A stretch of DNA of 64,000 nucleotides from an uncultured Bacteroidaceae bacterium (GTDB taxonomy: Bacteria; Bacteroidota; Bacteroidia; Bacteroidales; Bacteroidaceae): the NCBI GenBank assembly GCA_905233285.1, contig CAJODY010000009.1, positions 1-64,000 on the forward strand. Direction: 5' to 3'. Of the stretch, positions 35,119 to 42,880 are shown one piece after another. Position 1 is the first letter of the stretch; each line of letters begins with the position of its first letter. Both the position numbers and the translations under genes were made by a program. The notes under the pieces were generated by a model. It had not been told where the DNA came from. It made no database searches and saw only the letters and a list, made by a program, of their open reading frames with translations.

Positions 35119-35150
35119 ATTGGGCTCTTTACCACAATTGTTTATCTTTG
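35119..35150 (+). promoter_or_regulatory. Porin promoter (ATTG, 20 nt, TATCTTTG)
   Basis: TATCTTTG (35143-35150) with ATTG 20 nt upstream. It would give a leader of about 140 nt before the porin ATG, containing heptamer units at 35161-35181 and 35256-35269. Confidence 0.65.
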
Positions 35151-35160
35151 CAAGGAAATA

Positions 35161-35269
35161 GTTTACGGTTTACTGTTTACCTTCGGTCGATTTTGTCGCG
35201 ACTCAGGATAGTTCAAGCAAGCTTGACTCTGCGTTCGCTGCTCCAAAATGTTCCCGTTTACTGTTTAAA
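35161..35269. repeat. GTTTACN heptamers in porin leader
   Basis: GTTTACG, GTTTACT, GTTTACC at 35161-35181 and GTTTACT, GTTTAAA at 35256-35269. The sequence between them contains a TCAAGCAAGCTTGA palindrome (35213-35226). Confidence 0.7.
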
Positions 35270-35297
35270 AGACTAAAACTCAACACAACATAACCTA

Positions 35298-36476
35298 ATG
35301 AGAAAAACATTCACAATCGCCCTGCTGATGGGCATTACAGCTCTGCCCCTGATGGCTGAGACAAACGAGACTTCGGAATTTGAACCCAACGGAACGCCTG
35401 GAGGCGGATTCCTGACCGACATGCTGAACAGCAGTCTGGAAAAGGCTCTCGAAAAGAACGAAACAAAGGAGGAGAAACCCACTCTGGGGCGTTCGCTGAA
35501 GGACTACGTCTCGGCTCCCAAGTTCGGAGCATACTACATCGGGAGATATGCCTACAGTTCGGCAGACGGAGCCAACAACGGAGACGGATTCTCCCAGCGT
35601 CTCATCCGTGCCTATGTTGACGGAACCATACTGACAGACTTCAAGTATCGCTTTCAGGTTCAGATAAATAACGCGAACTTCCACATGAAGGACGTCTTCA
35701 TAGAATGGGCACGTTGGAAGGAGTTTTCAATCAAGTTCGGACAATATAAACGCGCGTTCCTCTTCGAGAATCCCTACAATCCGTGGGACGTGGGAGCTGG
35801 CGACTATGCCCAGATAACACGTATGATAGCCGGCATCGGAGTAACGGAAAACGGAGTTGCAAACGGCGGACGCGACCAGGGACTTCAGATTCAGGGCGAC
35901 CTCTTCCCTGCCCCATCCGACGGGCATCGGTACCTCCATTACCAACTCCAGGTAATGAACGGACAAGGCATCAACAGCGCCGATAAGAATAAACGCAAGG
36001 ACTTCATCGGTACGATTCAGTTCCAACCCATCAAGGACCTTTTCATCGGAGTATTCGGATGGAACGGCAACTACGTGACTTCCAACGGATTAGAGCTGGA
36101 ACGCAAACGCTGGGCAGCAGGTCTGAAGTATGAACACAACGATTGGACCGTTCGTGCCGAATACACCCACTCGTGCGGACACGAGGCTTCGGACTACGAC
36201 GAGAAGACAAAAACATGGAACGGAACGGGAAAGGCTGACGGATGGTACGCAACGGTCGGAGTGCCTTTCAATTCGTGGCTCAAGGTTTATCTGAAGTACG
36301 ACGTCCTGCGTCGTCAAGCCACCTGGAACTCGTCGAAAAGCATGTATAGCGTAATTCCGAATTTCCAGATTCACAAGAACCTGCTCTTCCAGCTTCAATA
36401 CAATTTCGTGAACGATCGCACCCTCGCCAAGGAGAACTACAGCGAGATCTGGGCAGAAGCGTATGTGAGGTTCTAA
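35298..36476 (+). CDS. OprO/OprP-type phosphate-selective porin
   Basis: 392 residues with signal peptide MRKTFTIALLMGITALPLMA. After a linker with coiled-coil potential (FLTDMLNSSLEKALEKNETKEE) comes a 16-strand-type barrel. Recognisable strands are PKFGAYYIGRYAY, RAYVDGTILTDFKYRFQVQI, FIEWARWKEFSIKFGQYKRAFLFENPYNP, and the C-terminal NYSEIWAEAYVRF ending in phenylalanine, as in outer-membrane porins. The OprO/P family takes up phosphate or polyphosphate, but selectivity in Bacteroidetes homologues is not established. It is monocistronic, followed by a REP-type hairpin and a terminator. Confidence 0.88.
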   Translation: MRKTFTIALLMGITALPLMAETNETSEFEPNGTPGGGFLTDMLNSSLEKALEKNETKEEKPTLGRSLKDYVSAPKFGAYYIGRYAYSSADGANNGDGFSQRLIRAYVDGTILTDFKYRFQVQINNANFHMKDVFIEWARWKEFSIKFGQYKRAFLFENPYNPWDVGAGDYAQITRMIAGIGVTENGVANGGRDQGLQIQGDLFPAPSDGHRYLHYQLQVMNGQGINSADKNKRKDFIGTIQFQPIKDLFIGVFGWNGNYVTSNGLELERKRWAAGLKYEHNDWTVRAEYTHSCGHEASDYDEKTKTWNGTGKADGWYATVGVPFNSWLKVYLKYDVLRRQATWNSSKSMYSVIPNFQIHKNLLFQLQYNFVNDRTLAKENYSEIWAEAYVRF

Positions 36477-36478
36477 AG

Positions 36479-36513
36479 CCCCTTCCTAACCTCCCCCATA
36501 ATGGGGAGGAACT
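36479..36513. repeat. REP-type hairpin CCTCCCC-CATAAT-GGGGAGG, copy 1
   Basis: A 7-bp stem with 6-nt loop, followed by AACTT. It is one of three near-identical intergenic copies (also 37706-37741 and 39134-39170). Confidence 0.85.
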
Positions 36514-36536
36514 TATAATCAAGGTTAAAGACACCA

Positions 36537-36563
36537 AAAAAGGCGCTGAATCAGCGCCTTTTT
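36537..36563. terminator. Bidirectional terminator, porin and tRNA-Gln
   Basis: GGCGCTGA-A-TCAGCGCC flanked by A6 and T6 runs: a near-perfect intrinsic terminator for both strands. Confidence 0.9.
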
Positions 36564-36565
36564 AG

Positions 36566-36637
36566 TTGGGATACCCGGGCTCGAACCAGGAATAACAGGA
36601 CCAGAATCTGTTGTGTTGCCAATTACACCATATCAAT
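36566..36637 (-). tRNA. tRNA-Gln (CTG anticodon), acceptor stem damaged
   Basis: Minus strand: D-arm GTGTAATTGGCAACAC, anticodon arm ACAGATTCTGGTCCTGT giving CTG, T-arm CCTGGTTCGAGCCCGGG, then acceptor 3' strand TATCCCA plus A; CCA is not encoded. The 5' acceptor strand should read TGGGATA, but the sequence is TTGATA, two bases short, leaving only about 4 acceptor pairs. It has a good promoter and terminator. It may be a pseudogene or contain a sequencing error. Confidence 0.65.
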
Positions 36638-36689
36638 TTTTGTGTGCCTCAGAAGCGGCTCACGAGTGCAACTCCCCTGAATTGCGGTG

Positions 36690-36720
36690 CAAAGGTACGG
36701 TTAAGCGAGCAAAGAGCAAA
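36690..36720 (-). promoter_or_regulatory. tRNA-Gln promoter (TTTG, 19 nt, TACCTTTG)
   Basis: Minus strand TACCTTTG (36690-36697) with TTTG (36717-36720) 19 nt upstream. The -33 part lies in a 30-bp sequence repeated at 36835-36864. Confidence 0.8.
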
Positions 36721-36864
36721 ATAAAAACGGGAAAAAATTCATTTTTGGACGATTTTTTTTGCTCTTTTGAGTGATAGTACCTTGCACGAGCAGAGCGAAG
36801 TGAACGGTACGCTCGCTTAACCGTATCGGAAAGACGAGCAAAGAGCAAAATAAAAACGGGAAAA
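36706..36864. repeat. 30-bp direct repeat and 17-bp inverted repeat upstream of tRNA-Gln
   Basis: A 30-nt sequence containing GAGCAAAGAGCAAAATAAAA occurs identically at 36706-36735 and 36835-36864. In addition GGTACGGTTAAGCGAGC (36694-36710) is matched in inverse by GCTCGCTTAACCGTATC (36811-36827), one mismatch. The 76-residue ORF here merely translates the duplication. Copy 1 supplies the tRNA promoter; copy 2 lacks a downstream -7 box. Confidence 0.85.
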
Positions 36865-36909
36865 TTTTCAAATAATCTTGTTTTTTTCATTATTTCTCAA
36901 ACTTAATCG

Positions 36910-36917
36910 TAACTTTG
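36910..36917 (+). promoter_or_regulatory. surE promoter -7 element (TAACTTTG)
   Basis: TAACTTTG, 24 nt before ATG 36941. It also shows that the track start at 36878 is upstream of transcription. Confidence 0.65.
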
Positions 36918-36940
36918 CAGGGCAAAAAGAAGAAGCAAAA

Positions 36941-37702
36941 ATGGAACGTCCACTGATATTGATAAGCAACGACGACGGCGTGCAGGCCAAGGGTCTGTAT
37001 GCCCTGATAGATATGGTGAAGAAGTTTGGCGACGTATTCGTGGTGGCACCCGACGGAGCCCGCAGCGGAGCTGCAATGTCTATCAGTGCACACACGCCCG
37101 TAAGGAATAAATTGGTACGTGAGGAGGAAGGCGTGACGATATGGTCGTGCACAGGGACACCCATCGACTGCGTAAAGATGGCTTTCGAGGTTCTCCTACC
37201 CCGCCGCCCGGACATCGTGCTGGGAGGCATAAACCACGGGAACAACTGCGCCATCAATGCCCACTACTCAGGAACGATGAGTGTGGCGATTGAAGGATGT
37301 ATCAAGTATGTGCCTTCTGCTGCAATATCGAGCGGGTATCTGGACGAGGATGCTAATTTCGCGGCTATGCGCCCCGTTGTGGAACGCATCGTGGAATACC
37401 TCCTGAAAGAGGGACTTCCCGAAGGGGTATGCCTGAACGTGAACGCCCCGCCGCGAGAGGAGTTCAAGGGCATAAAGGTAGCCAAGATGGGTATGGGCGA
37501 CTGGCACGACGAGTGGCAGGAGATGGTTCACCCACACAACTGGAAATATTACTGGATTGCAGGTTATTACGCACCAATCAACCCTAACGACGAGACTACG
37601 GACACGTGGGCTTACGAACACGGATATGTGGCCATCACGCCGATTCAGCTCGACATGACTGCGTATAGCTCGTTCAGGGATTTGAGAATATTAGAAAAAT
37701 AA
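36941..37702 (+). CDS. surE: 5'/3'-nucleotidase SurE
   Basis: Metal-dependent nucleoside monophosphatase. ISNDDG near the N-terminus holds the metal-binding aspartates, with the conserved VVAPDGARSGAAMSIS and GTPIDCVKMA segments and NHGNNCAINAHYSGTMSVAIEG. I chose ATG 36941 (MERPLILISNDDG) because the family starts just before this motif and the promoter lies at 36910-36917. The 253 residues match SurE. It is followed by a REP-type hairpin and then lpxB in the same direction, so cotranscription is possible. Confidence 0.95.
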   Translation: MERPLILISNDDGVQAKGLYALIDMVKKFGDVFVVAPDGARSGAAMSISAHTPVRNKLVREEEGVTIWSCTGTPIDCVKMAFEVLLPRRPDIVLGGINHGNNCAINAHYSGTMSVAIEGCIKYVPSAAISSGYLDEDANFAAMRPVVERIVEYLLKEGLPEGVCLNVNAPPREEFKGIKVAKMGMGDWHDEWQEMVHPHNWKYYWIAGYYAPINPNDETTDTWAYEHGYVAITPIQLDMTAYSSFRDLRILEK

Positions 37703-37705
37703 AAG

Positions 37706-37741
37706 GCCCCACCTAACCTCCCCCATAATGGGGAGGAACTT
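37706..37741. repeat. REP-type hairpin CCTCCCC-CATAAT-GGGGAGG, copy 2
   Basis: It lies in the 65-nt surE-lpxB gap. Flanking GCCCCACCTAA...AACTT matches copies 1 and 3. Confidence 0.85.
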
Positions 37742-37767
37742 GAAAAGGAAACAGCCAATTAAAAACT

Positions 37768-38901
37768 ATGAAGTATTATCTGATAGCAGGCGAAGCATCG
37801 GGCGACTTGCATGGTAGCAACCTGATGAAGGAACTGAAGGCTCAGGACACGAATGCCGAGTTCCGATTCATCGGAGGAGAGCAGATTCAAGCCATAGGAG
37901 GTACGCTTGTAACACACTACAAAGCAATGGCATACATGGGGATAGTGCCAGTAATACTTCATCTAGGTACTATCCTCAAGAATATGGCGATGTGCAAGCA
38001 GGATATCGCAGACTGGAAGCCCGACGTTGTCATTCTGATTGACTATCCAGGATTCAATCTGAAGATTGCGGAATATGTACATAAGCAGAAGATTTGTCCC
38101 GTGTTCTATTATATCAGTCCGAAGATTTGGGCATGGAAGGAGTACAGGATAAAGAATATCCGCCGCGACGTGGACGAACTGTTCTCAATCCTGCCTTTTG
38201 AAGTGAAGTGGTTTGCCGACAGGCAGTTCCCTATCCACTATGTGGGAAATCCGTGTGTAGATGCGATTGAGAAGGATAAGCAGAATGGGGTTATTGGGCA
38301 AAATGGGCAAAACGAGAAACCTACTATCGCCATTCTGGCCGGGTCGCGCCGTCAGGAGATAAAGGACAACCTGAAGAAGATGCTGACAGCAGCAAGCCGG
38401 TTCAAGGACTACAAACTGGTCATAGCCGGAGCGCCGAACATAGAGCTGGATTACTATAAGCGTTACATACCTCAGGGCATCAACGCGGAAGTGAAGTTCG
38501 GACAGACTTACACGATTCTGAGAGAAGCTACGGCGGCTCTGGTCACATCGGGTACAGCCACGCTGGAGACAGCCATTCTGCGAGTGCCACAAGTAGTGTG
38601 CTACTATATAACTCCGCCGAAGCTGTTCTCACTCGCAAGGAAACTGGTTCTGCACGTGCCTTTCATCTCGCTCGTAAACCTCGTAGCAGGCAGGGAGATA
38701 GTAACGGAACTGGTTGCCGACGGCATGACCGTAGAGAATGTGGAACGCCACTTGGCTGAGATTCTGCCAGGCGGAAAGAGACGCGAACAGATGCTCGGCG
38801 ACTACGAGGAGATGAACCAGATACTGGGTGGGCCGGGAGCATCGGAACGCGCTGCAAAAGAGATGATTAACGCATTAAAGAAGTATAAAGATGGAATATA
38901 A
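37768..38901 (+). CDS. lpxB: Lipid-A-disaccharide synthase LpxB
   Basis: GT19 enzyme that condenses UDP-2,3-diacylglucosamine with lipid X to form the lipid A disaccharide at the inner membrane. Conserved features: MKYYLIAGEASGDLHGSNLM, FRFIGGEQIQAIGG, PDVVILIDYPGFNLKIA, YYISPKIWAWKEYRIKNI, LPFEVKWF, and the C-terminal SGTATLETAILRVPQVVCY. The 377 residues match the family. The last 11 bases overlap the next small gene, so the two are coupled. Confidence 0.97.
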   Translation: MKYYLIAGEASGDLHGSNLMKELKAQDTNAEFRFIGGEQIQAIGGTLVTHYKAMAYMGIVPVILHLGTILKNMAMCKQDIADWKPDVVILIDYPGFNLKIAEYVHKQKICPVFYYISPKIWAWKEYRIKNIRRDVDELFSILPFEVKWFADRQFPIHYVGNPCVDAIEKDKQNGVIGQNGQNEKPTIAILAGSRRQEIKDNLKKMLTAASRFKDYKLVIAGAPNIELDYYKRYIPQGINAEVKFGQTYTILREATAALVTSGTATLETAILRVPQVVCYYITPPKLFSLARKLVLHVPFISLVNLVAGREIVTELVADGMTVENVERHLAEILPGGKRREQMLGDYEEMNQILGGPGASERAAKEMINALKKYKDGI

Positions 38902-39133
38902 GAGTACTTATACAGAAGAGGAAGTAAAGGAACTGTACAAGTGGTTTGACGAACAGCACTACGAGAACACAGTTGACCTCGGGCACGGAGTAAACGTGAA
39001 GGATGTCAAACTGTTGGTTGAAAGCTCACGTACCGTAGCGTTCAAGAAGTCAGACAATCCCACGTATTCCGGACAAATCTATCTGCTGTTCAGGGTTCGC
39101 GACGAACTGATAAAGCAGGGAAAAGTGCAGTAA
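38891..39133 (+). CDS. Small conserved protein (80 aa), DUF6965-like
   Basis: MEYKSTYTEEEVKELYKWFD... with a charged helical N-terminus and the ending YLLFRVRDELIKQGKVQ. I associate this with the DUF6965-type small proteins of Bacteroidetes, but only tentatively. It overlaps the lpxB end by 11 bp in another frame, which implies translational coupling. No signal peptide or membrane segment, so it is presumably cytosolic. Function unknown. Confidence 0.75.
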   Translation: MEYKSTYTEEEVKELYKWFDEQHYENTVDLGHGVNVKDVKLLVESSRTVAFKKSDNPTYSGQIYLLFRVRDELIKQGKVQ

Positions 39134-39170
39134 GCCCCACCTGACCTCCCCCATAATGGGGAGGAACTTA
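39134..39170. repeat. REP-type hairpin CCTCCCC-CATAAT-GGGGAGG, copy 3
   Basis: It lies between the convergent small DUF gene and the MerR gene and may act as a shared terminator here. Confidence 0.85.
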
Positions 39171-39190
39171 ACATACTGAGGGCATAATTT

Positions 39191-39538
39191 TTACACCAAG
39201 CCGTTGAGGTGCTTGTTGATAGCCTGCAGTTCGTTACGCACGTTGGTCAGACGATTTACGATGTCAACCTGCGATTTTACATTCTTTCCACGTGCCTTGA
39301 TGGCATCGCGTGCTCCCTGAAGGGTCAGTCCGCGAACTTTCACGAGGTTGTAAACGAGTTCAACCTGTTCGAGGTCTTCCTTTGAATACTGACGTACTCC
39401 CCTGCCCCCTTTCTCGGGCTTGATGTTGGGGAACTCTTTCTCCCAATAGCGGAGAAGGGTTTCAGTCACGTTGAATTTCTGCGCAACCTCACTAATGGAG
39501 TAGTAAAGTTTTACGTCTTTGTTTAGATTTAATGCCAT
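39191..39538 (-). CDS. MerR-family transcriptional regulator
   Basis: 115 residues. The N-terminal winged helix KLYYSISEVAQKFNVTETLLRYWEKEFPNIKPEKGGRGVRQYSKEDLEQ is a standard MerR DNA-binding domain, followed by a dimerisation helix (LTNVRNELQAINKHLNGL). There is no C-terminal effector domain, so the signal is unknown. This short MerR type is conserved across Bacteroidetes. It lies 23 nt downstream of pepD in the same direction, probably in the same transcript. A short 7-nt-phased AGTNGTT stretch separates them. Confidence 0.9.
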   Translation of the reverse strand: MALNLNKDVKLYYSISEVAQKFNVTETLLRYWEKEFPNIKPEKGGRGVRQYSKEDLEQVELVYNLVKVRGLTLQGARDAIKARGKNVKSQVDIVNRLTNVRNELQAINKHLNGLV

Positions 39539-39544
39539 GTATTT

Positions 39545-39567
39545 GAGTCGTTAGTTGTTAGTTATTC
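39545..39567. repeat. Short AGTNGTT heptamer stretch
   Basis: AGTCGTT, AGTTGTT, AGTTATT in 7-nt phase between the MerR ATG and the pepD stop, overlapping the pepD stop codon region (39562). Confidence 0.5.
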
Positions 39568-41022
39568 CTCGGGAATGTTCTTAAGGATTTCCAAGATGAA
39601 GGTGTAGAATTTCTGGACGGTCTTGATGTTGACACGCTCGTCGGGAGTGTGGATTGCCAACTGGGTGGGACCGAAACTTGCCATATCCATCTCAGGATAT
39701 TTGGCTCCAATGATGCCACATTCGAGTCCGGCGTGACAAGCTCCTACGAGAGGTTTGTTGCCAAAGAGCTTTTCATATACATTCACCATAATGTCAACAA
39801 GACGGCTGCTCGGATTTGGCTGCCATCCGCTATAGCTTCCGCTAAGCTTGACTTGCATGCCAGCCATAGAGAAACAAGCCAGATGGCGATTGCAGAGGAA
39901 CTGCTTCATGCTGTCCTGCGACGAACGGGCAAGTATCATCACATGTGCTGAACCGGCTCCTATGTTGACGATGGAGAGGTTGCTCGATGTCTCGACGAGG
40001 TCGGGAATCGTTGGTATGTAACGCAGAACTCCATCGTGACAAGCCATGAGGGCATTGATGAGGTTCTCCTGTATCTCAATCGGGACTATTGACGTAGGAA
40101 TGTCACATGGTTCTGCAACGAACTCAACATCTTTACCCTCGACATCACGATATTCAGCAGTAAATGTCTTCTGGCTCTTCTCAACGAGAGCAAGGAATTC
40201 CTTCTCGTCTTTCTTTGGAACGACGACAACTGCCTCACAATCACGAGGAATGGCATTGTGCATATTGCCTCCGTGCATGCTGCTGAGCAGAGCCAGACGC
40301 ATGTTGACTGCCGCAAAGAGGAAACGAGCCATCAGTTTGTTGGCATTGGCATAGCCTTTATGAATCTCGATGCCGGAATGACCGCCATGAAGACCTTTCA
40401 CCAAAACGCGATAAGCAATCATTCCTTCAGGTTCGACGCTCATCTCCTGATATTGCATGTCGCAGTTTACATCCTCGCCGCCTGCACATCCAATAGTTAT
40501 CTCACCCTCCATCTCGGAGTCAAGATTAAGCAGGTATTTACTCTTAAGGATTCCAGGCTTCAAGCCAAAGGCTCCATCCATGCCAGTCTCCTCGTCACGA
40601 GTGATGAGTATCTCAAGCGGACCGTGCTCTACGCTATCATCCTCGATGATTGCCATAGCCGCAGCAACTCCCATGCCGTCGTCGGCTCCAAGTGTGGTGT
40701 CGCGAGCTGTAACCCAGTCGCCATCTACATATACATCGAGCGGATCGGTATCGAAGTTATGCTTTGAGTCCTTTGTCTTCTGAGCCACGATGTCCATGTG
40801 AGCCTGAAGCATGGTGACGGCTTTCTTCTCGAAACCCTTTGTGGCTGGTTTGTAGATAAGTACGTTACCTACTTCGTCGATATGTGCATCAGCACCATGT
40901 GACTGAGCGAAATCAACGAGAAACTGTGCCACGCGCTGGGTCTTGCCCGATGGACGTGGAATCTGTGTGAGGCTGTAGAAGTTGCGCCAAACAACCTGAG
41001 GGGTTAAATCTTTTACTTCCAT
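39562..41022 (-). CDS. pepD: Aminoacyl-histidine dipeptidase (cytosolic nonspecific dipeptidase)
   Basis: M20/PepD zinc peptidase that hydrolyses Xaa-His and other dipeptides. The metal-site motifs are LQAHMDIVAQ and ARDTTLGADDGMGVAAAMA, with the catalytic ITRDEETGMDGAFGL. NLDSEMEGEITIGCAGG and GLHGGHSGIEIHKGYANAN are hallmarks of the PepD subfamily. The length of 486 residues matches. No signal peptide. It is located 15 nt downstream of the flippase-like gene in the same direction. Confidence 0.95.
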   Translation of the reverse strand: MEVKDLTPQVVWRNFYSLTQIPRPSGKTQRVAQFLVDFAQSHGADAHIDEVGNVLIYKPATKGFEKKAVTMLQAHMDIVAQKTKDSKHNFDTDPLDVYVDGDWVTARDTTLGADDGMGVAAAMAIIEDDSVEHGPLEILITRDEETGMDGAFGLKPGILKSKYLLNLDSEMEGEITIGCAGGEDVNCDMQYQEMSVEPEGMIAYRVLVKGLHGGHSGIEIHKGYANANKLMARFLFAAVNMRLALLSSMHGGNMHNAIPRDCEAVVVVPKKDEKEFLALVEKSQKTFTAEYRDVEGKDVEFVAEPCDIPTSIVPIEIQENLINALMACHDGVLRYIPTIPDLVETSSNLSIVNIGAGSAHVMILARSSQDSMKQFLCNRHLACFSMAGMQVKLSGSYSGWQPNPSSRLVDIMVNVYEKLFGNKPLVGACHAGLECGIIGAKYPEMDMASFGPTQLAIHTPDERVNIKTVQKFYTFILEILKNIPEE

Positions 41023-41036
41023 TGTGAATTATGCTT

Positions 41037-42020
41037 TTATTTTGTTTTACGTAGTCCTAACATTGCTAACGAATAGATGGCAAGCAGCGGGATGAGCGCC
41101 GTCTGCACGGTGTGTACGATAAGTACGAAGGTGACGGCATCAGTAGCCGAAACACCATATAATATAAGTATTGTCTTAACGGCAAAGTGCCAAGGACCGG
41201 CTCCGTTGGGTGTGGGCACGATGACTGATATGCTTCCCACTATGAAACTGACGAGAGCAACGGTGATGCCAAGGTCGGAAGTAAATCCGAAACAACGGAA
41301 CGTGACGGCATAGTGAAGGAAATAGCTCACCCATATCATTACGGAATAGAAGACGAGGAGAGGCTTGTTATGTACGTTCCTCAACGACATTATTCCTTCT
41401 TTCACATTTGCCAAGGTCTGCCACAATCCGGAAAGCAAGCTTACCTTTCGAAGGGCGAACCACAGGAAGAATGCTGTGACCACAATACATATTGCCGTAA
41501 CGATATAGCCCGTTGCCGTAAAGCCATGCAGAAAACCTACGATATCCGTACCGGTAGTATCGAAGAATCGCAGAAAGACGTTCAACTGGCTGAGCATGAC
41601 ACAAAGCGCAAAGAGGAGAAGCAGCAGCGAGTCGATGATACGTTCGGTAACGACTGTGCCGAAAGCCTTCGAAAATGATGTGCCATCGTATTTAGACAGA
41701 ATAGCACAACGGGTAAATTCGCCGCTACGTGGAATGATGAGACTGGAAGCATAGGAGATGAACACTCCATGAACGCAATCGGAAAGACGAGGATGCTCGT
41801 CAAGGGGCTCGAGCGACTGATGCCAACGCAAAGCCCTGAATATCTGTGCACTTATGCCAAATAAAAGCGAGAAAAGCAACCATCCCCATTTCATGTCGTT
41901 GGCGAATGTCTGCGAGAGGATAGAGAAATCGAAGTCGCGGTACATCCAATAGAGGATGCCACCGCCAAGCAGAAACGGAATGGTTACGTTCAGAATCTTT
42001 TTTAATGAGTTTTTCTTCAT
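41037..42020 (-). CDS. LPG synthase/UPF0104-type flippase-like membrane protein
   Basis: 327 residues with about 8 hydrophobic segments. FRALRWHQSL, FISYASSLIIPRSGEFTRCAILSKYDG, and FIVGSISVIVPTPNGAGPWHFAVKTILILYG are the conserved parts of the lysylphosphatidylglycerol synthase transmembrane (UPF0104/YbhN) family. These proteins flip lipids, or supply the membrane part of MprF. The catalytic aminoacyl-transferase domain of MprF is absent, so only the membrane part is present and the substrate is unknown. Its promoter (TATCTTTG, 42069-42076) is back to back with that of rsmA. Confidence 0.88.
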   Translation of the reverse strand: MKKNSLKKILNVTIPFLLGGGILYWMYRDFDFSILSQTFANDMKWGWLLFSLLFGISAQIFRALRWHQSLEPLDEHPRLSDCVHGVFISYASSLIIPRSGEFTRCAILSKYDGTSFSKAFGTVVTERIIDSLLLLLFALCVMLSQLNVFLRFFDTTGTDIVGFLHGFTATGYIVTAICIVVTAFFLWFALRKVSLLSGLWQTLANVKEGIMSLRNVHNKPLLVFYSVMIWVSYFLHYAVTFRCFGFTSDLGITVALVSFIVGSISVIVPTPNGAGPWHFAVKTILILYGVSATDAVTFVLIVHTVQTALIPLLAIYSLAMLGLRKTK

Positions 42021-42026
42021 TTCTCT

Positions 42027-42056
42027 TTTGAATTCCCTCGCTTATTTGTATCTTCG
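42027..42056 (+). promoter_or_regulatory. rsmA promoter (TTTG, 18 nt, TATCTTCG)
   Basis: TTTG 42027-42030 and TATCTTCG 42049-42056. The start codon at 42065 would leave no leader, so ATG 42092 is favoured. Confidence 0.6.
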
Positions 42057-42068
42057 CCCTTCGATTGG

Positions 42069-42076
42069 CAAAGATA
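42069..42076 (-). promoter_or_regulatory. Promoter -7 element (TATCTTTG) for flippase-like/pepD/merR
   Basis: Minus strand TATCTTTG, 49 nt before the ATG at 42020. It overlaps the transcribed start of rsmA. Confidence 0.6.
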
Positions 42077-42091
42077 GATATTTTTCTTCTA

Positions 42092-42880
42092 ATGAATAAC
42101 GTAAAACCAAAGAAGTTTTTAGGTCAGCACTTTTTAACCGACTTACAGATAGCCAGCAGGATTGCTGACACGGTAGATATATGTGCACCTCTGCCCATCT
42201 TGGAAGTCGGTCCAGGCATGGGTGTGCTTACCCAATTTCTGATGCAGAAAGGACGAGAACTGAAGGTTGTGGAAATAGACCGCGAGTCGGTTCCATACCT
42301 GCAACAGCACTACCCAACGCTGAGCGACGGCATCATCGAAGCTGACTTTCTGCGGCTGGATCTCACTAAGGTGTTTGACGGACGTCCTTTCGTACTGACA
42401 GGGAATTATCCATACAACATATCGAGTCAGATTTTCTTTCACATGCTTGACAACAAAGACCTGATTCCATGCTGCACGGGTATGATTCAGAAAGAAGTGG
42501 CAGAACGAATAGCTGCCCGACCGGGTTCGAAAGCATACGGCGTACTGAGTATCATGATTCAGGCATGGTACGACGTGGAATACCTGTTTACAGTCCATGA
42601 GCACGTTTTCAATCCACCACCAAAAGTAAAAAGTGCTGTAATAAGGATGACACGTAATCAGTCTCAGTCGCTAGGCTGCGACGAGCAACTGTTCCGTAGA
42701 ATTGTGAAGACTGTGTTCACTATGCGCAGAAAAATGATGAGAAACGGAATGAAACAGATTCTGCCAAAGGACTGTCCGCTACTGGAAGATGAGATATTCA
42801 ACCGAAGACCTGAACAGCTGTCGGTTCAGGAGTATGTAGAACTGACAAATCGTGTGAGCGAGGCGCTTACACTCGGCTAA
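42092..42880 (+). CDS. rsmA: 16S rRNA dimethyladenosine transferase RsmA (KsgA)
   Basis: SAM-dependent enzyme that dimethylates the two adjacent adenines in the 3' hairpin of 16S rRNA during late 30S assembly. Motifs are KPKKFLGQHFLTD, ILEVGPGMGVLTQFL (SAM loop), KVVEIDRESV, GNYPYNISSQIFFHM (the NxPY catalytic motif) and NPPPKVKSAVIRM. I chose ATG 42092 (MNNVKPKKFLGQHF), the usual family N-terminus; the track start at 42065 adds nine residues and leaves no leader. The length of 262 residues fits. It is convergent with rel, overlapping its 3' end by 14 bp. Confidence 0.96.
   Translation: MNNVKPKKFLGQHFLTDLQIASRIADTVDICAPLPILEVGPGMGVLTQFLMQKGRELKVVEIDRESVPYLQQHYPTLSDGIIEADFLRLDLTKVFDGRPFVLTGNYPYNISSQIFFHMLDNKDLIPCCTGMIQKEVAERIAARPGSKAYGVLSIMIQAWYDVEYLFTVHEHVFNPPPKVKSAVIRMTRNQSQSLGCDEQLFRRIVKTVFTMRRKMMRNGMKQILPKDCPLLEDEIFNRRPEQLSVQEYVELTNRVSEALTLG

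Noticed and set aside
36660-36890. 76-residue ORF with FPVFILLFARL twice
   Set aside because: It is translation of the 30-bp direct repeat around the tRNA-Gln promoter and lacks any domain or start context.
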